This document shows, one piece after another, positions 50,974 through 58,814 of a stretch of DNA of 64,000 bases. The DNA is taken from the NCBI GenBank assembly GCA_028292505.1, contig JAQGMF010000010.1:124001-188000 (forward strand). Direction: 5' to 3'. The DNA comes from Rhodocyclales bacterium. Lineage in GTDB: Bacteria; Pseudomonadota; Gammaproteobacteria; Burkholderiales; Rhodocyclaceae. Both the position numbers and the translations under genes were made by a program. The notes beneath the pieces were generated by a model. It was given only the letters and a program-made list of their open reading frames with translations. It had not been told where the DNA came from and did not search any database. Position 1 is the first letter of the stretch, and each line of letters starts with the position of its first letter.

Positions 50974-52568
50974 GCGATTTCCTTCAGTGCGCTCGACGTG
51001 GCCGTGTTGCCAAGATTGAGCACGACGGTGATGCGTTCGATGGAGACGGCGGGCTGCACGCTGATCTGCACGATCAGGCGGCCCGCGTCGATGTCGTTCT
51101 GCGTCATGGTGGTGCTGTCGCACACCACGCTGAAGGCTTGCGCGGCGGTCGCACCGGCAAAAGCGCCTTCGTACCAGTATTCCATCAGCATGTCTTCGAG
51201 CGAGCCGCGCAGGCGTGCCCACAGGCGCGGGCCGTTCGGCTCGAAAGCTGCCGAATCGCCGAGAGCGCGCGCGGTGCGCACGATGGACGACATCAGGCGG
51301 CTGGCGCCACCGAAGCGCCAGGACTCATCTCCCGCCGTGGTCACATCCGACTGCAGCGCCCAGCCATCCGGCGATTGCGCGATCAGGCAGATATGACGTG
51401 AGAGTTGCCCCGACGGGCTGTCATCGCCCTGGCCCCAGGCGGGTATCGGCTCAGCATCGGCAACATCGCGCAGACGCGCCATCGAGAAATCGCCAGCGAC
51501 GGAACGGAAGGTGCCGCGCTGCGCGGCATTGCCCGCGATCAAACCAGCAAGAATTCCGTCCGGCGATTCGAGGCCTTCGGGCAGATCGTTGGATGCCTGC
51601 GTGCGCAGCCATGGCCATGACAATTGCACAAAGGCGCTGGCCAGCCCGCTGCTGCCTACGCTGCCATCGGGACGCAACACACCGATGCGTTGCAGGTAGG
51701 CGAGCATGTCGGCCTGCGCATGCACGACGTTGCCGACGCCGACGATGCGACTGGTATCGACGTGCGGAAGGGGTAGCGCCGCGACAAGCATGACTTCACG
51801 CTGATTGCGCGCGAGAAAACTGCGCGCGGCAGAGATCGCGAGCTTCCACGCCGCGTAACCTTTGCTGTCGAGACGCGGCGCAAGCGTGTTGCGCAAGCCG
51901 GTGTCGACCGGCACAGGCTCGTCGGTACTGCACTCGACGAAGCCCTCCGGCACCAGCGGTGGCGGCAGGCTTTGATCGGGCATCGGTGGCTCGTCGGCGC
52001 AGGCATCCGGCAGATCGGGCAGGACCAGCATGCTGTTCTCGCGCAGACCGTAGAGATGATGGATGCCTTGCCACGAGGCAGGGTTCCACGGCTCGAAGGG
52101 ATGCTCCGGCGCGCCGCTGTCGGCGAAGTCCGGCAGCATCTTGCGCAGACGCTCGCGGCGATGCGCGGCACGGCTGGCGCCGGATTCGAGGAAGGCCCAA
52201 GGATCGCCGATGCGTATGACAATGGCACGTTTGCCACCTCGCGCGAAAAAGCTGCGCACGGCTGCGCCCATGTAGGTTGTGCACGTCGTGCTGCCGCTGG
52301 CCGACAGCGGCCGCGTGTTCCAGGCAAACAACTGATCGAACAGGTCCCAGCTATCGAGCATGACAGGCAGATTTTCGAGCGCATTGATCTGCTTCGCCGT
52401 GCGCCGCCAATTGCCGTTCACCCAGCCTGCTGCATCGAGCTGGGTGAGAACGGCAGTGGGCAATGGCTGCAAAGCGCGGCGCGCGACGAAGCCGATGAAA
52501 CAGGCGACGTCGGCGCGGTGCTCGTCCGGCTGTGCCGGCGGCGCTGCCATCTCGAATACGAGGCTCAT
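50970..52568 (-). CDS. eCIS sheath protein 2 (Afp3/4-like)
   Basis: A 532-residue sheath paralogue. The C-terminal sheath signature is clear: FEPNGPRLWARLRGSLEDML, VVCDSTTMTQNDIDAGRLIVQISVQPAVSIERITV, matching the last part of sheath 1 (FEPNGERLWANVRQ, RCDRSTMTQADLDSGRLICL). The N-terminal domain is shorter and different, as expected for the sheath form that contacts the baseplate. It lies 13 nt after tube 1. Confidence 0.88.
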   Translation of the reverse strand: MSLVFEMAAPPAQPDEHRADVACFIGFVARRALQPLPTAVLTQLDAAGWVNGNWRRTAKQINALENLPVMLDSWDLFDQLFAWNTRPLSASGSTTCTTYMGAAVRSFFARGGKRAIVIRIGDPWAFLESGASRAAHRRERLRKMLPDFADSGAPEHPFEPWNPASWQGIHHLYGLRENSMLVLPDLPDACADEPPMPDQSLPPPLVPEGFVECSTDEPVPVDTGLRNTLAPRLDSKGYAAWKLAISAARSFLARNQREVMLVAALPLPHVDTSRIVGVGNVVHAQADMLAYLQRIGVLRPDGSVGSSGLASAFVQLSWPWLRTQASNDLPEGLESPDGILAGLIAGNAAQRGTFRSVAGDFSMARLRDVADAEPIPAWGQGDDSPSGQLSRHICLIAQSPDGWALQSDVTTAGDESWRFGGASRLMSSIVRTARALGDSAAFEPNGPRLWARLRGSLEDMLMEYWYEGAFAGATAAQAFSVVCDSTTMTQNDIDAGRLIVQISVQPAVSIERITVVLNLGNTATSSALKEIA

Positions 52569-52581
52569 GCGAGACCCGTCC

Positions 52582-53025
52582 CTAGACGCTCAGTTCCAGC
52601 GCTTCGGCGGACAGCACCACCTCTTCGAGCGCAACATCGCCGCCGCCCTTGCCCGCCAGCGTCGGCCCCGTATATTTCATCGGGATAACGCCGCGCAGCG
52701 ACCAGGTTTGCACGGCCTTCTGCGACTCGTCGAGAAGAGTGATGGTGACGCTCTTCTGCGCGTCCGGACCCTTGGTGCGCGCGGCACCGATCCAGTCGAA
52801 CAGCGTCTTGGAGTTGAGGATGCCGCGCTTGAGCGTGACGTCTCCCACCTTGTGCACGCCTGCAACCTTGCGCACATGGTTCTCCTTGTCGTTGCCGTTG
52901 CGGTATTCGGCGACAGTGATTTCGGTGTTGATGCCGGAGACATCAGAGAAGCCGCCGAAAATCTCACCGCCGTCGAAATTGACCACGTAATTGAATGCGC
53001 CGTAAGGCGTTGTGCGGTTAGCCAT
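52582..53025 (-). CDS. eCIS inner tube protein 1 (Afp1-like)
   Basis: A 147-residue major tube protein. The start MANRTTPYGAFNYVV at 53025 is preferred to a TTG two codons upstream. The family pattern is complete: NFDGGEIFGGFSDVSGINTEI, VRKVAGVHKVGDVTLKRGIL, and the C-terminal VIPMKYTGPTLAGKGGGDVALEEVVLSAE. It stacks as hexameric rings inside the sheath. Its high similarity of plan to tube 2 shows duplication. Confidence 0.95.
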   Translation of the reverse strand: MANRTTPYGAFNYVVNFDGGEIFGGFSDVSGINTEITVAEYRNGNDKENHVRKVAGVHKVGDVTLKRGILNSKTLFDWIGAARTKGPDAQKSVTITLLDESQKAVQTWSLRGVIPMKYTGPTLAGKGGGDVALEEVVLSAEALELSV

Positions 53026-53084
53026 TTCCAATCCCTTTCATAAACTGTTTTCTCATCGCGTGAGACGAAGACTTGTCCTGGCGC

Positions 53085-53170
53085 CGTCGTTCCCGCGAAA
53101 GCGGGAATCCACTTCCGGGCACAATGCGGCATCGAGGGCCACGTGGATTCCCGCTTTCGCGGGAATGACG
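53085..53170. repeat. Paired inverted repeat, family R, copy 7
   Basis: Left arm GTTCCCGCGAAAGCGGGAAT and right arm ATTCCCGCTTTCGCGGGAAT, with the ACTT/ACGT flanks, are near-perfect inverses about 35 nt apart. It lies between sheath 1 and tube 1 on the minus strand, where strong differential expression of tube would be useful. Confidence 0.92.
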
Positions 53171-53216
53171 GTCGGTGTGAGTACCTTCATCTCCTCACGA
53201 CAGAATTAGTCGTTTG

Positions 53217-55025
53217 TCATGCCCTCGCATCTGCCGTTTTCTGTCCGATACGGAAGATGACGAACTCGGCAGGCTTGATGATGGCCACACCGATCAGGCA
53301 GATCAGGCGCCCGCTGTCCAGGTCGGCCTGCGTCATGGTGCTGCGGTCGCAACGCACGAAGAAGGCTTCGTCCGTCGAGGTGCCGAGCAGCGCGCCGCCC
53401 TTCCACTCGTTGTAGAGAAAGTCCGAAATCGTCTGGCGCACATTGGCCCACAGGCGCTCGCCGTTCGGCTCGAATACGGCCCACTGCGTGCCACGATCGA
53501 TCGAGGCTTCGAGGTAGTTGAAGTAGCGGCGATCGGAGACGTATTTCCATTCCGGATCTGACGAGGCCAGACGCGCACCCCACAGCCGGTAACCGCGCCC
53601 GTTGAGGTAGCGCAGACAATTTACGCCAATGGGATTAAGCAACTCCTGCTGCGCGAAGTTGATGTCGGACTCGAAGCGCAACGCACCGGTCACGACTTCA
53701 TTCGCGGGCGCCTTGTACACGCCGCGCTGGCTATCGTTGCGCGCATAAATGCCGCTGACGAAACCGGAAGGCGGTACGTTGATCTCCTTCGGAATATCGT
53801 CGCGACCGGGGCGCGCCAAGGGGTTCGCCACCGTGACCCACGGGTAGTAGAGCGCGCCGTACTTGGTGTCGATGCGGCCGCGTGACGTGCGCATGTCGCC
53901 CGGCACTTGTCCCGGCTCGCAATCGAGAACCGCGATGCGATACGAGCGGCGCTTTTCGGCGTGACCGATCAGCAGGTTCTGCACGGCCTGACGTGCATCC
54001 GAATCGCCGTAGGCCGATGATCCTGGTGCTGCGACAATGGAGATGTCTTCGAGGCCGAGCAGCAGCGCAAGGCCATCGGCATATGTGCCGACCGTGCCTT
54101 CGGCACCGGCAATCGGCGCTGCGCCTTCGTCTCCGCCCGTGAGGCTTAGTGTATAGCGCCCATCGGCCGCCGTCGGCAGGCCCTTGATCGCCGTATGCAA
54201 AGCGAATGGCGTGATGGTCGAGCCGACCAGCACGGCAATCATGTTCTGCAAATCGTCGGCACGGTTGTGCGGTTTGGCGGCGAGCACGGCACCCACAAAA
54301 CTCGGATGTGCGCTGCCATAACCCAGCTCGTCCCAGCCCAGCGAGTAACCGTCTGTGTCCTGGAATTCGACTGCCAGGGTGACGAGATTGGCTGCCTTGG
54401 CGTCGGCCCCGCCGGGTATGTCACCGGCATTGAGGCCGGTGAAAGACAGCTTGGTCGCGCTGCTATCGAGCCAGTCGCCGCCGCTCTTGACATAGAGCGT
54501 CTCGGTGTAGGGCGCAGTCGTGCCGACGAGGTTTGACAGCATGCTGCCTTCGGGCGCAGTGCCGAGCGTGAGCACCGTCGCAGGCCGCAGATTTTCGCGG
54601 AACAACACCGTGCCGTTGTAGACCGAACCGGGGGAGCGCGCCTTCACGGTCACGGCCTTGGTGTCGTCGCCGCTGCCGTTAATGAGCGTGCCTGCGGCGA
54701 GACCGGTGTCGGTACCCGAACTCGCGTTCCAGGCGCGCATGACGTAGAGGCGTGTGCCGCCGTTGTCGAAGTAGGCGCGTGCCGCGTGAGCGACGAAGTT
54801 GAGTTGCAGCTTGGGATCCGTGACGTCGCTGAAAACGATGTTTTCGAGGCTGCCGTAAAGGCGCTCGAAGTCCGGCAAGCTGGTCACCATTTCCGGTGTG
54901 CCCCCAATGGGGCCACGTCGCGTCGGGCCGATAAAGGCGGTGGTGCTGGTACCCACACCTTCAATGGACTTCGCGCGGAAGCTGGTTTCCTCAACATAGA
55001 CGCCGGGTGCCAGATATTCAGGCAT
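53217..55025 (-). CDS. eCIS contractile sheath protein 1 (Afp2-like)
   Basis: A 602-residue major sheath. The N-terminus LAPGVYVEETSFRAKSIEGVGTS is the universal sheath start, then TTAFIGPTRRGPIGGTPEMVTS. The C-terminal domain shows GARLASSDPEWKYVSDRRYF, ASIDRGTQWAVFEPNGERLW, and RCDRSTMTQADLDSGRLICL, the donor-strand region that makes the mesh. The start has a perfect AAAGGAG ribosome site, fitting high expression. Its contraction drives the tube. Confidence 0.96.
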   Translation of the reverse strand: MPEYLAPGVYVEETSFRAKSIEGVGTSTTAFIGPTRRGPIGGTPEMVTSLPDFERLYGSLENIVFSDVTDPKLQLNFVAHAARAYFDNGGTRLYVMRAWNASSGTDTGLAAGTLINGSGDDTKAVTVKARSPGSVYNGTVLFRENLRPATVLTLGTAPEGSMLSNLVGTTAPYTETLYVKSGGDWLDSSATKLSFTGLNAGDIPGGADAKAANLVTLAVEFQDTDGYSLGWDELGYGSAHPSFVGAVLAAKPHNRADDLQNMIAVLVGSTITPFALHTAIKGLPTAADGRYTLSLTGGDEGAAPIAGAEGTVGTYADGLALLLGLEDISIVAAPGSSAYGDSDARQAVQNLLIGHAEKRRSYRIAVLDCEPGQVPGDMRTSRGRIDTKYGALYYPWVTVANPLARPGRDDIPKEINVPPSGFVSGIYARNDSQRGVYKAPANEVVTGALRFESDINFAQQELLNPIGVNCLRYLNGRGYRLWGARLASSDPEWKYVSDRRYFNYLEASIDRGTQWAVFEPNGERLWANVRQTISDFLYNEWKGGALLGTSTDEAFFVRCDRSTMTQADLDSGRLICLIGVAIIKPAEFVIFRIGQKTADARA

Positions 55026-55090
55026 GGCTTATCTCCTTTGCATGAAGGTGGAGGGGTAAAACGAAAAACTCGCGGACACGTCTGGGTAAG

Positions 55091-55909
55091 TCATGGCAAT
55101 GCGAGCGGGAAGGAAATCGTTTGCGAACGCCCGGCGGCGAGCTGCACGGACTGCGTGGCATGCGGCAGGGTGGCGTTGTTGCTTTCGAGCACGGACGGGT
55201 CGACCAGTGGCAACACCGCAGGCGCACGCCCGGCACGCCCATCGGCCGCGCTGGTCCGCGTGCCAGTGGCCGGGTCGAACACCACTTCGAGTTGCGCGGT
55301 AATCTCGGTTACGACAACGGCATGCGGATCATCGGACCATGTCGTGACTGGCACGCCAGGCACCGGCACCAGCGCTTCGCCGCGCCAGTCGGTCATGCCG
55401 CGCGCCAGCACCGTGCTGCCGTTGAGCACGCGCAACAACGCACCGCCAAGTAAGTCACCATCGGCATCACCACCCGTCGCGGCACTGACGCTGACGCGCA
55501 GCACGGACCAGTTGGCGCCAAGCGGCGCGGCGCTGGCCGGATGCATTTCGATCTCGATGGGTTTGAACAGCGAAGAGTCGAGCCCCGCATTCGCTGGCGA
55601 GGGATCTCGCGGCAACGACAAGGACGCAACACGCGGCAGATAGCGGCCGGAGATATCGCGGATTGTCGCCGTCAGCGTGACGGAACCCAGAGCGGTAGCC
55701 GGTTGCTCATTGAAAGAGTCGGCGAAGTTCGCCAGGGCATCGGCCGCGACGATGACGTAGAGGCCGCTGCGATTGCGCTGAATGCGTGCGTTGGCGACGT
55801 CGACCTGCAGCGGCACATCGACCGCGACGCGCGTTGTCGCATCGACGCAGCGCATGGCAGCAACGATGCGGTGCTCCTGGCGATCCAGCTCGATTATTGC
55901 CAACGTCAT
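55091..55909 (-). CDS. eCIS-associated Ig-like/carboxypeptidase-regulatory-like protein
   Basis: A 272-residue beta-rich protein. The first 90 residues (VAVDVPLQVDVANARIQRNRSGLYVIVAAD) look like an Ig/carboxypeptidase-regulatory fold, and the middle repeats it (LLGGALLRVLNGSTVLARGMTDWRGEALVPVPGVPVTTW, residues about 153-191). No signal peptide is seen. The start overlaps the DUF4255 stop as ATGA and the sheath gene follows after 65 nt. The position between terminator and sheath suggests a cap-associated structural role. This is inference. Confidence 0.7.
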   Translation of the reverse strand: MTLAIIELDRQEHRIVAAMRCVDATTRVAVDVPLQVDVANARIQRNRSGLYVIVAADALANFADSFNEQPATALGSVTLTATIRDISGRYLPRVASLSLPRDPSPANAGLDSSLFKPIEIEMHPASAAPLGANWSVLRVSVSAATGGDADGDLLGGALLRVLNGSTVLARGMTDWRGEALVPVPGVPVTTWSDDPHAVVVTEITAQLEVVFDPATGTRTSAADGRAGRAPAVLPLVDPSVLESNNATLPHATQSVQLAAGRSQTISFPLALP

Positions 55910-56514
55910 ATCGACGCCTCCTCACCGATCGGCGAAGCGGTTCCATAGCCGAAGCGCGTGGCAACGACCGGGTTGGCATCGAAGATCTTGTCCGGATCGA
56001 GCCGCACGAGGCGCGCGATATAAGGCACCGAAATGCGATAGGAAGGATCGAGCGCATCCCAGATGCGCATCAACTCGTCGTTCGGTAATTCCGATGGAAT
56101 AACCTGGATGACTTCGTCGCTGCCCCAGCCGGCCTCGGGCGACAACGACGAGGCGTCGAGAATAGGGAAGAGGTAGAGCTGGCGCATGGCCCAGGCCAAC
56201 GTGAGTTGCTCGTCCTGCGCATTGCCGGCCCACGCGGTGAGCAGGAAATGCAAATCGAGGCCAAGCGGCGCCTGCTGGTCCGATGACATCAGGCCGGGGC
56301 GCTGCTGACGGCTGAATTCGTTGACGGTTACGCGATATAGATAAAGCGTGATGCGTGTGAGGGCATCGTCGATGGTGCCGGCCATCTCGCCCGAGGACAT
56401 CTGCGCGAAGTCGCATTCGGGCATGCTCACGCCCGCCACCGTCTTGGGGTAGGTGTTTCGCAGGAAGGTCGCTATCGAATGACCGACCGAGTGGATGGCT
56501 AGTACGTTGGCCAT
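55906..56514 (-). CDS. DUF4255 tube/sheath terminator (Afp16-like)
   Basis: A 202-residue protein with the DUF4255 pattern: IATFLRNTYPKTVAGVSMPE, ALTRITLYLYRVTVNEFSRQ, then PLGLDLHFLLTAWAGNAQDEQLTLAWAMRQLY, and SDEVIQVIPSELPNDELMRIWDAL. Family members cap the distal end of the tube and fix the length. In most eCIS loci the gene is near the sheath and tube genes, as here. The ATG at 56514 is the first conserved Met. Confidence 0.92.
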   Translation of the reverse strand: MANVLAIHSVGHSIATFLRNTYPKTVAGVSMPECDFAQMSSGEMAGTIDDALTRITLYLYRVTVNEFSRQQRPGLMSSDQQAPLGLDLHFLLTAWAGNAQDEQLTLAWAMRQLYLFPILDASSLSPEAGWGSDEVIQVIPSELPNDELMRIWDALDPSYRISVPYIARLVRLDPDKIFDANPVVATRFGYGTASPIGEEASI

Positions 56515-56579
56515 GTCGCCCTGTCAGCAGTTCCAGCTACCCTATCGTGATTCGCACACGGCATCAGTTGCATCACCTG

Positions 56580-56843
56580 TCAGTTTGCTTCACTTGCCAC
56601 ACCACGCCACAGGCGTCCAACGCCCGCAACGTCAACGTTCTCGACCACGCCGAGTCGCTGCAATCGCTCCAGCGCGAGCCGCACCGTGTCTGCGGAGATG
56701 GATTCACCGCTGTTCCGAAGCCACTCGTGCAACCACCATTGCGCGATGCCAAGCTCGCTGTCGGCAGCGCCCGGGTGTCGCGACAAGTAGTTCTGAATCG
56801 CCTCGACCACGCGATCGAGATGCGCGTCGGCTGTAGTGCGCAA
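56580..56843 (-). CDS. Small winged-helix-like eCIS protein
   Basis: An 87-residue protein starting at TTG with GGGAG 6 nt upstream. It reads VVEAIQNYLSRHPGAADSEL, IAQWWLHEWL, then TVRLALERLQRLGVVENVDVAGVGRLWRGV, a helix–helix–recognition helix–wing pattern. Similar short proteins stand at the head of other eCIS loci. It could be a DNA-binding regulator or an assembly factor. It is the first gene of the minus-strand cluster, directly below the predicted sigma-54 promoter. Confidence 0.7.
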   Translation of the reverse strand: MRTTADAHLDRVVEAIQNYLSRHPGAADSELGIAQWWLHEWLRNSGESISADTVRLALERLQRLGVVENVDVAGVGRLWRGVASEAN

Positions 56844-56877
56844 GCTGGGCTCCCGAAATCGCGTTGCATGTCCTCAT

Positions 56878-56893
56878 TGCGAAAGGCGTGCCA
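56878..56893 (-). promoter_or_regulatory. Sigma-54-type promoter of the eCIS cluster
   Basis: On the minus strand TGGCACGCCTTTCGCA has a perfect -24 block (TGGCACG) and a -12 GC with exactly 10 bp between GG and GC, the essential sigma-54 spacing. The -12 box is TCGCA instead of TTGCA. The start of transcription would be near 56866, about 22 nt before the TTG start of the first gene. Confidence 0.6.
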
Positions 56894-56909
56894 CCCTTGA
56901 GCAGGCCAG

Positions 56910-56922
56910 CAAGCACTTGATT
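56910..56922 (-). promoter_or_regulatory. Consensus IHF-binding site upstream of the sigma-54 promoter
   Basis: AATCAAGTGCTTG on the minus strand fits WATCAANNNNTTR at all positions and is centred about 50 bp upstream of the predicted start, within an AT-rich stretch (56919-56942) in otherwise GC-rich DNA. IHF bending between activator site and promoter is standard for sigma-54 systems. Confidence 0.55.
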
Positions 56923-57191
56923 TAAAACAAATTATTTTCCATTCGCAGAACGGCCGGACGACCAGCCGGGTAGCCCCTGACCCACAACTTTCTGGGGTGG
57001 CTCGCAGACACAGGGCTTCGCGGGGTGGTCGCGACAGACCCGGTCACGGGTGAAATTCGACCCGGCGATCAGTTGCCACGTGAAATGGACGTAAAGCCGC
57101 ATATGCTCGCGGCTTGCCGACCTGCATCAGACATGCATAATCAGTTGAACCCATTGGCGCATGGCGCCTGTTCGCAGCGGATTCGTTCGAG
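56923..57191. other. Divergent intergenic region between the eCIS cluster and glpD
   Basis: The stretch holds an inverted repeat ACCCG–GTCA–CGGGT (about 57039-57052) and a pairing CCCCTGACC…CTGGGG (about 56975-56997), either of which could be an activator site. A possible glpD promoter is TTGCCG (57114-57119) and CATAAT (57136-57141) with a 16-bp spacer. No gene is seen here. Confidence 0.35.
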
Positions 57192-58685
57192 ATGAACCTG
57201 AGCTCTACCCTCTACGATCTGGTCATTGTCGGCGGCGGCATCAACGGCGCGGGCATCGCACGCGACGCGGCAGGGCGCGGTCTGAAAGTGTTGCTGGTCG
57301 AGCGCGAAGACCTGGCGCAGCACACCTCCTCAGCGAGCACCAAGCTCATCCATGGCGGCTTGCGTTACCTTGAGAATTTCGAATTCAAGCTGGTGCGCAA
57401 AGCCCTTGCCGAGCGCGAGACCCTGCTCAACGCCGCACCGCACATCACGCGGCCGCTGCGCTTCATCATGATTCATGACGATGCCATACGCTCGCGCTGG
57501 CTCGTGCGCGCCGGGCTGTTTCTCTACGATCATTTGGCGCGGCGCGATCGCCTGCCCGGCTCGGCCGCTATCAAGCTTGCGCGCCACCCCGCCGGCGCCG
57601 CGATACAGCCGCAATGGAAACATGCGTTTGAATACTCGGATGCGTGGGTCGACGACGCGCGGCTCGTCGTGCTCAACTGCGTCGATGCCGCCGAGCGCGG
57701 CGCAACGATTGTCACGCGTACCGCATGCACGGCCGCCGAGCGCGACGAAGACGGTTGGCAGATTGAATTACTCGATGACAACGGCATTCACGCCACCGTG
57801 CGTTCACGGGCACTGATCAATGCCACGGGCCCGTGGGTCGCCAGCTTCATGCGCGATGCGGGTCAGCGGCCGCGCCACCGCGTACGCCTGGTGCGTGGCA
57901 GCCACATCGTCGTACCGCGCCTGTTCGCGCACGACAGTGCCTATCTTTTCCAGAATCCGGATCGGCGCATCGTCTTCGCGATACCGTACGAAAAAGACTT
58001 CACGCTCATCGGCACGACTGAAACGGAACACGCTGCAGAAGCCTCCCCCGTTACGATCAGCGAAGATGAAACGGCCTACCTGTGCGCCACGGTGAGCCGC
58101 TTCTTCCGCCAGAGCGTGACGCCGGACATGGTGCGCTGGACGTACTCCGGCTTGCGGCCGCTGCTCGACGACGAGCACGCCGCGCTGTCGCGCAACACGC
58201 GTGACTACCTGCTCGAACTCGACGGCGAAGACGCGCCGCTGCTGTCCGTCTTTGGCGGCAAGATCACGACCTATCGCAAGCTCGCCGAAGAAGCCGTGAG
58301 CCGCGTGCAAAGCCTCCTCGGTCACGACGCGCCGACCTGGACAGCACGCGCACCACTGCCAGGCGGCAATATGCCGAAAGGCGATTTCTCGCTGTTCCAG
58401 TCTGCTTTGCGTGGCGAATATCCGGCAATGCCAATTGAATTATTGCAGCGGCTTGCCAACGCTTACGGCACGCGTAGCCGCGACATTCTCGGCAATGCGC
58501 AGAATACGCTCGCACTGGGCGCAGAAATATTGCCCGGCCTTTTCGAGCGCGAACTCGACTACCTTGTCACACACGAATGGGCGCGTAGCGCGCAGGACAT
58601 CCTCTGGCGCCGCAGCAAGCTCGGCCTGCATCTCGCGCCGGACGCGGCATCGCGCCTTGATGAGTGGTTGCGTAGGGCGCAGTGA
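57192..58685 (+). CDS. glpD: Aerobic glycerol-3-phosphate dehydrogenase
   Basis: A 497-residue FAD enzyme of the cytoplasmic membrane that oxidises glycerol 3-phosphate to dihydroxyacetone phosphate and feeds electrons to quinone. The dinucleotide-binding motif VIVGGGINGAGIARDAAGRG lies at the N-terminus, then TSSASTKLIHGGLRYLENFEF, and later ALINATGPW with RLVRGSHIVVPRLF and FAIPYEKDFTLIGTTE. The C-terminal domain is present. Its last residues and TGA stop (RRAQ-stop) are encoded inside a REP-like repeat. It is transcribed away from the eCIS cluster. Confidence 0.96.
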   Translation: MNLSSTLYDLVIVGGGINGAGIARDAAGRGLKVLLVEREDLAQHTSSASTKLIHGGLRYLENFEFKLVRKALAERETLLNAAPHITRPLRFIMIHDDAIRSRWLVRAGLFLYDHLARRDRLPGSAAIKLARHPAGAAIQPQWKHAFEYSDAWVDDARLVVLNCVDAAERGATIVTRTACTAAERDEDGWQIELLDDNGIHATVRSRALINATGPWVASFMRDAGQRPRHRVRLVRGSHIVVPRLFAHDSAYLFQNPDRRIVFAIPYEKDFTLIGTTETEHAAEASPVTISEDETAYLCATVSRFFRQSVTPDMVRWTYSGLRPLLDDEHAALSRNTRDYLLELDGEDAPLLSVFGGKITTYRKLAEEAVSRVQSLLGHDAPTWTARAPLPGGNMPKGDFSLFQSALRGEYPAMPIELLQRLANAYGTRSRDILGNAQNTLALGAEILPGLFERELDYLVTHEWARSAQDILWRRSKLGLHLAPDAASRLDEWLRRAQ

Positions 58686-58781
58686 AACTGCGCCGAATAT
58701 TATCTCGAACATGTGGCGCAGTTTCACTGCGCCCTACACCGCTACGCCATTAAGTGAATTCTCGCTTTCGCGAAAATGACG
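58672..58781. repeat. GTAGGGCGCAGT inverted repeat plus half copy of family R
   Basis: GTAGGGCGCAGTGAAACTGCG (from 58672) and its inverse GCGCAGTTTCACTGCGCCCT (to 58737) form a long hairpin that includes the glpD stop codon and probably ends glpD transcription. A single degenerate family R arm (ATTCTCGCTTTCGCGAAAAT) follows at 58754-58781. Confidence 0.8.
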
Positions 58782-58814
58782 GTTCTCGGGACTGGTTCAA
58801 TCTCGCAATTCGCT

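Noticed and set aside
19093..56893. Ordinary prophage or type VI secretion system
   Set aside because: There are no capsid, portal, terminase, lysis or integrase genes, and no TssJLM membrane complex; DUF4255, DUF4157 and the AAA+ ATPase point to eCIS.
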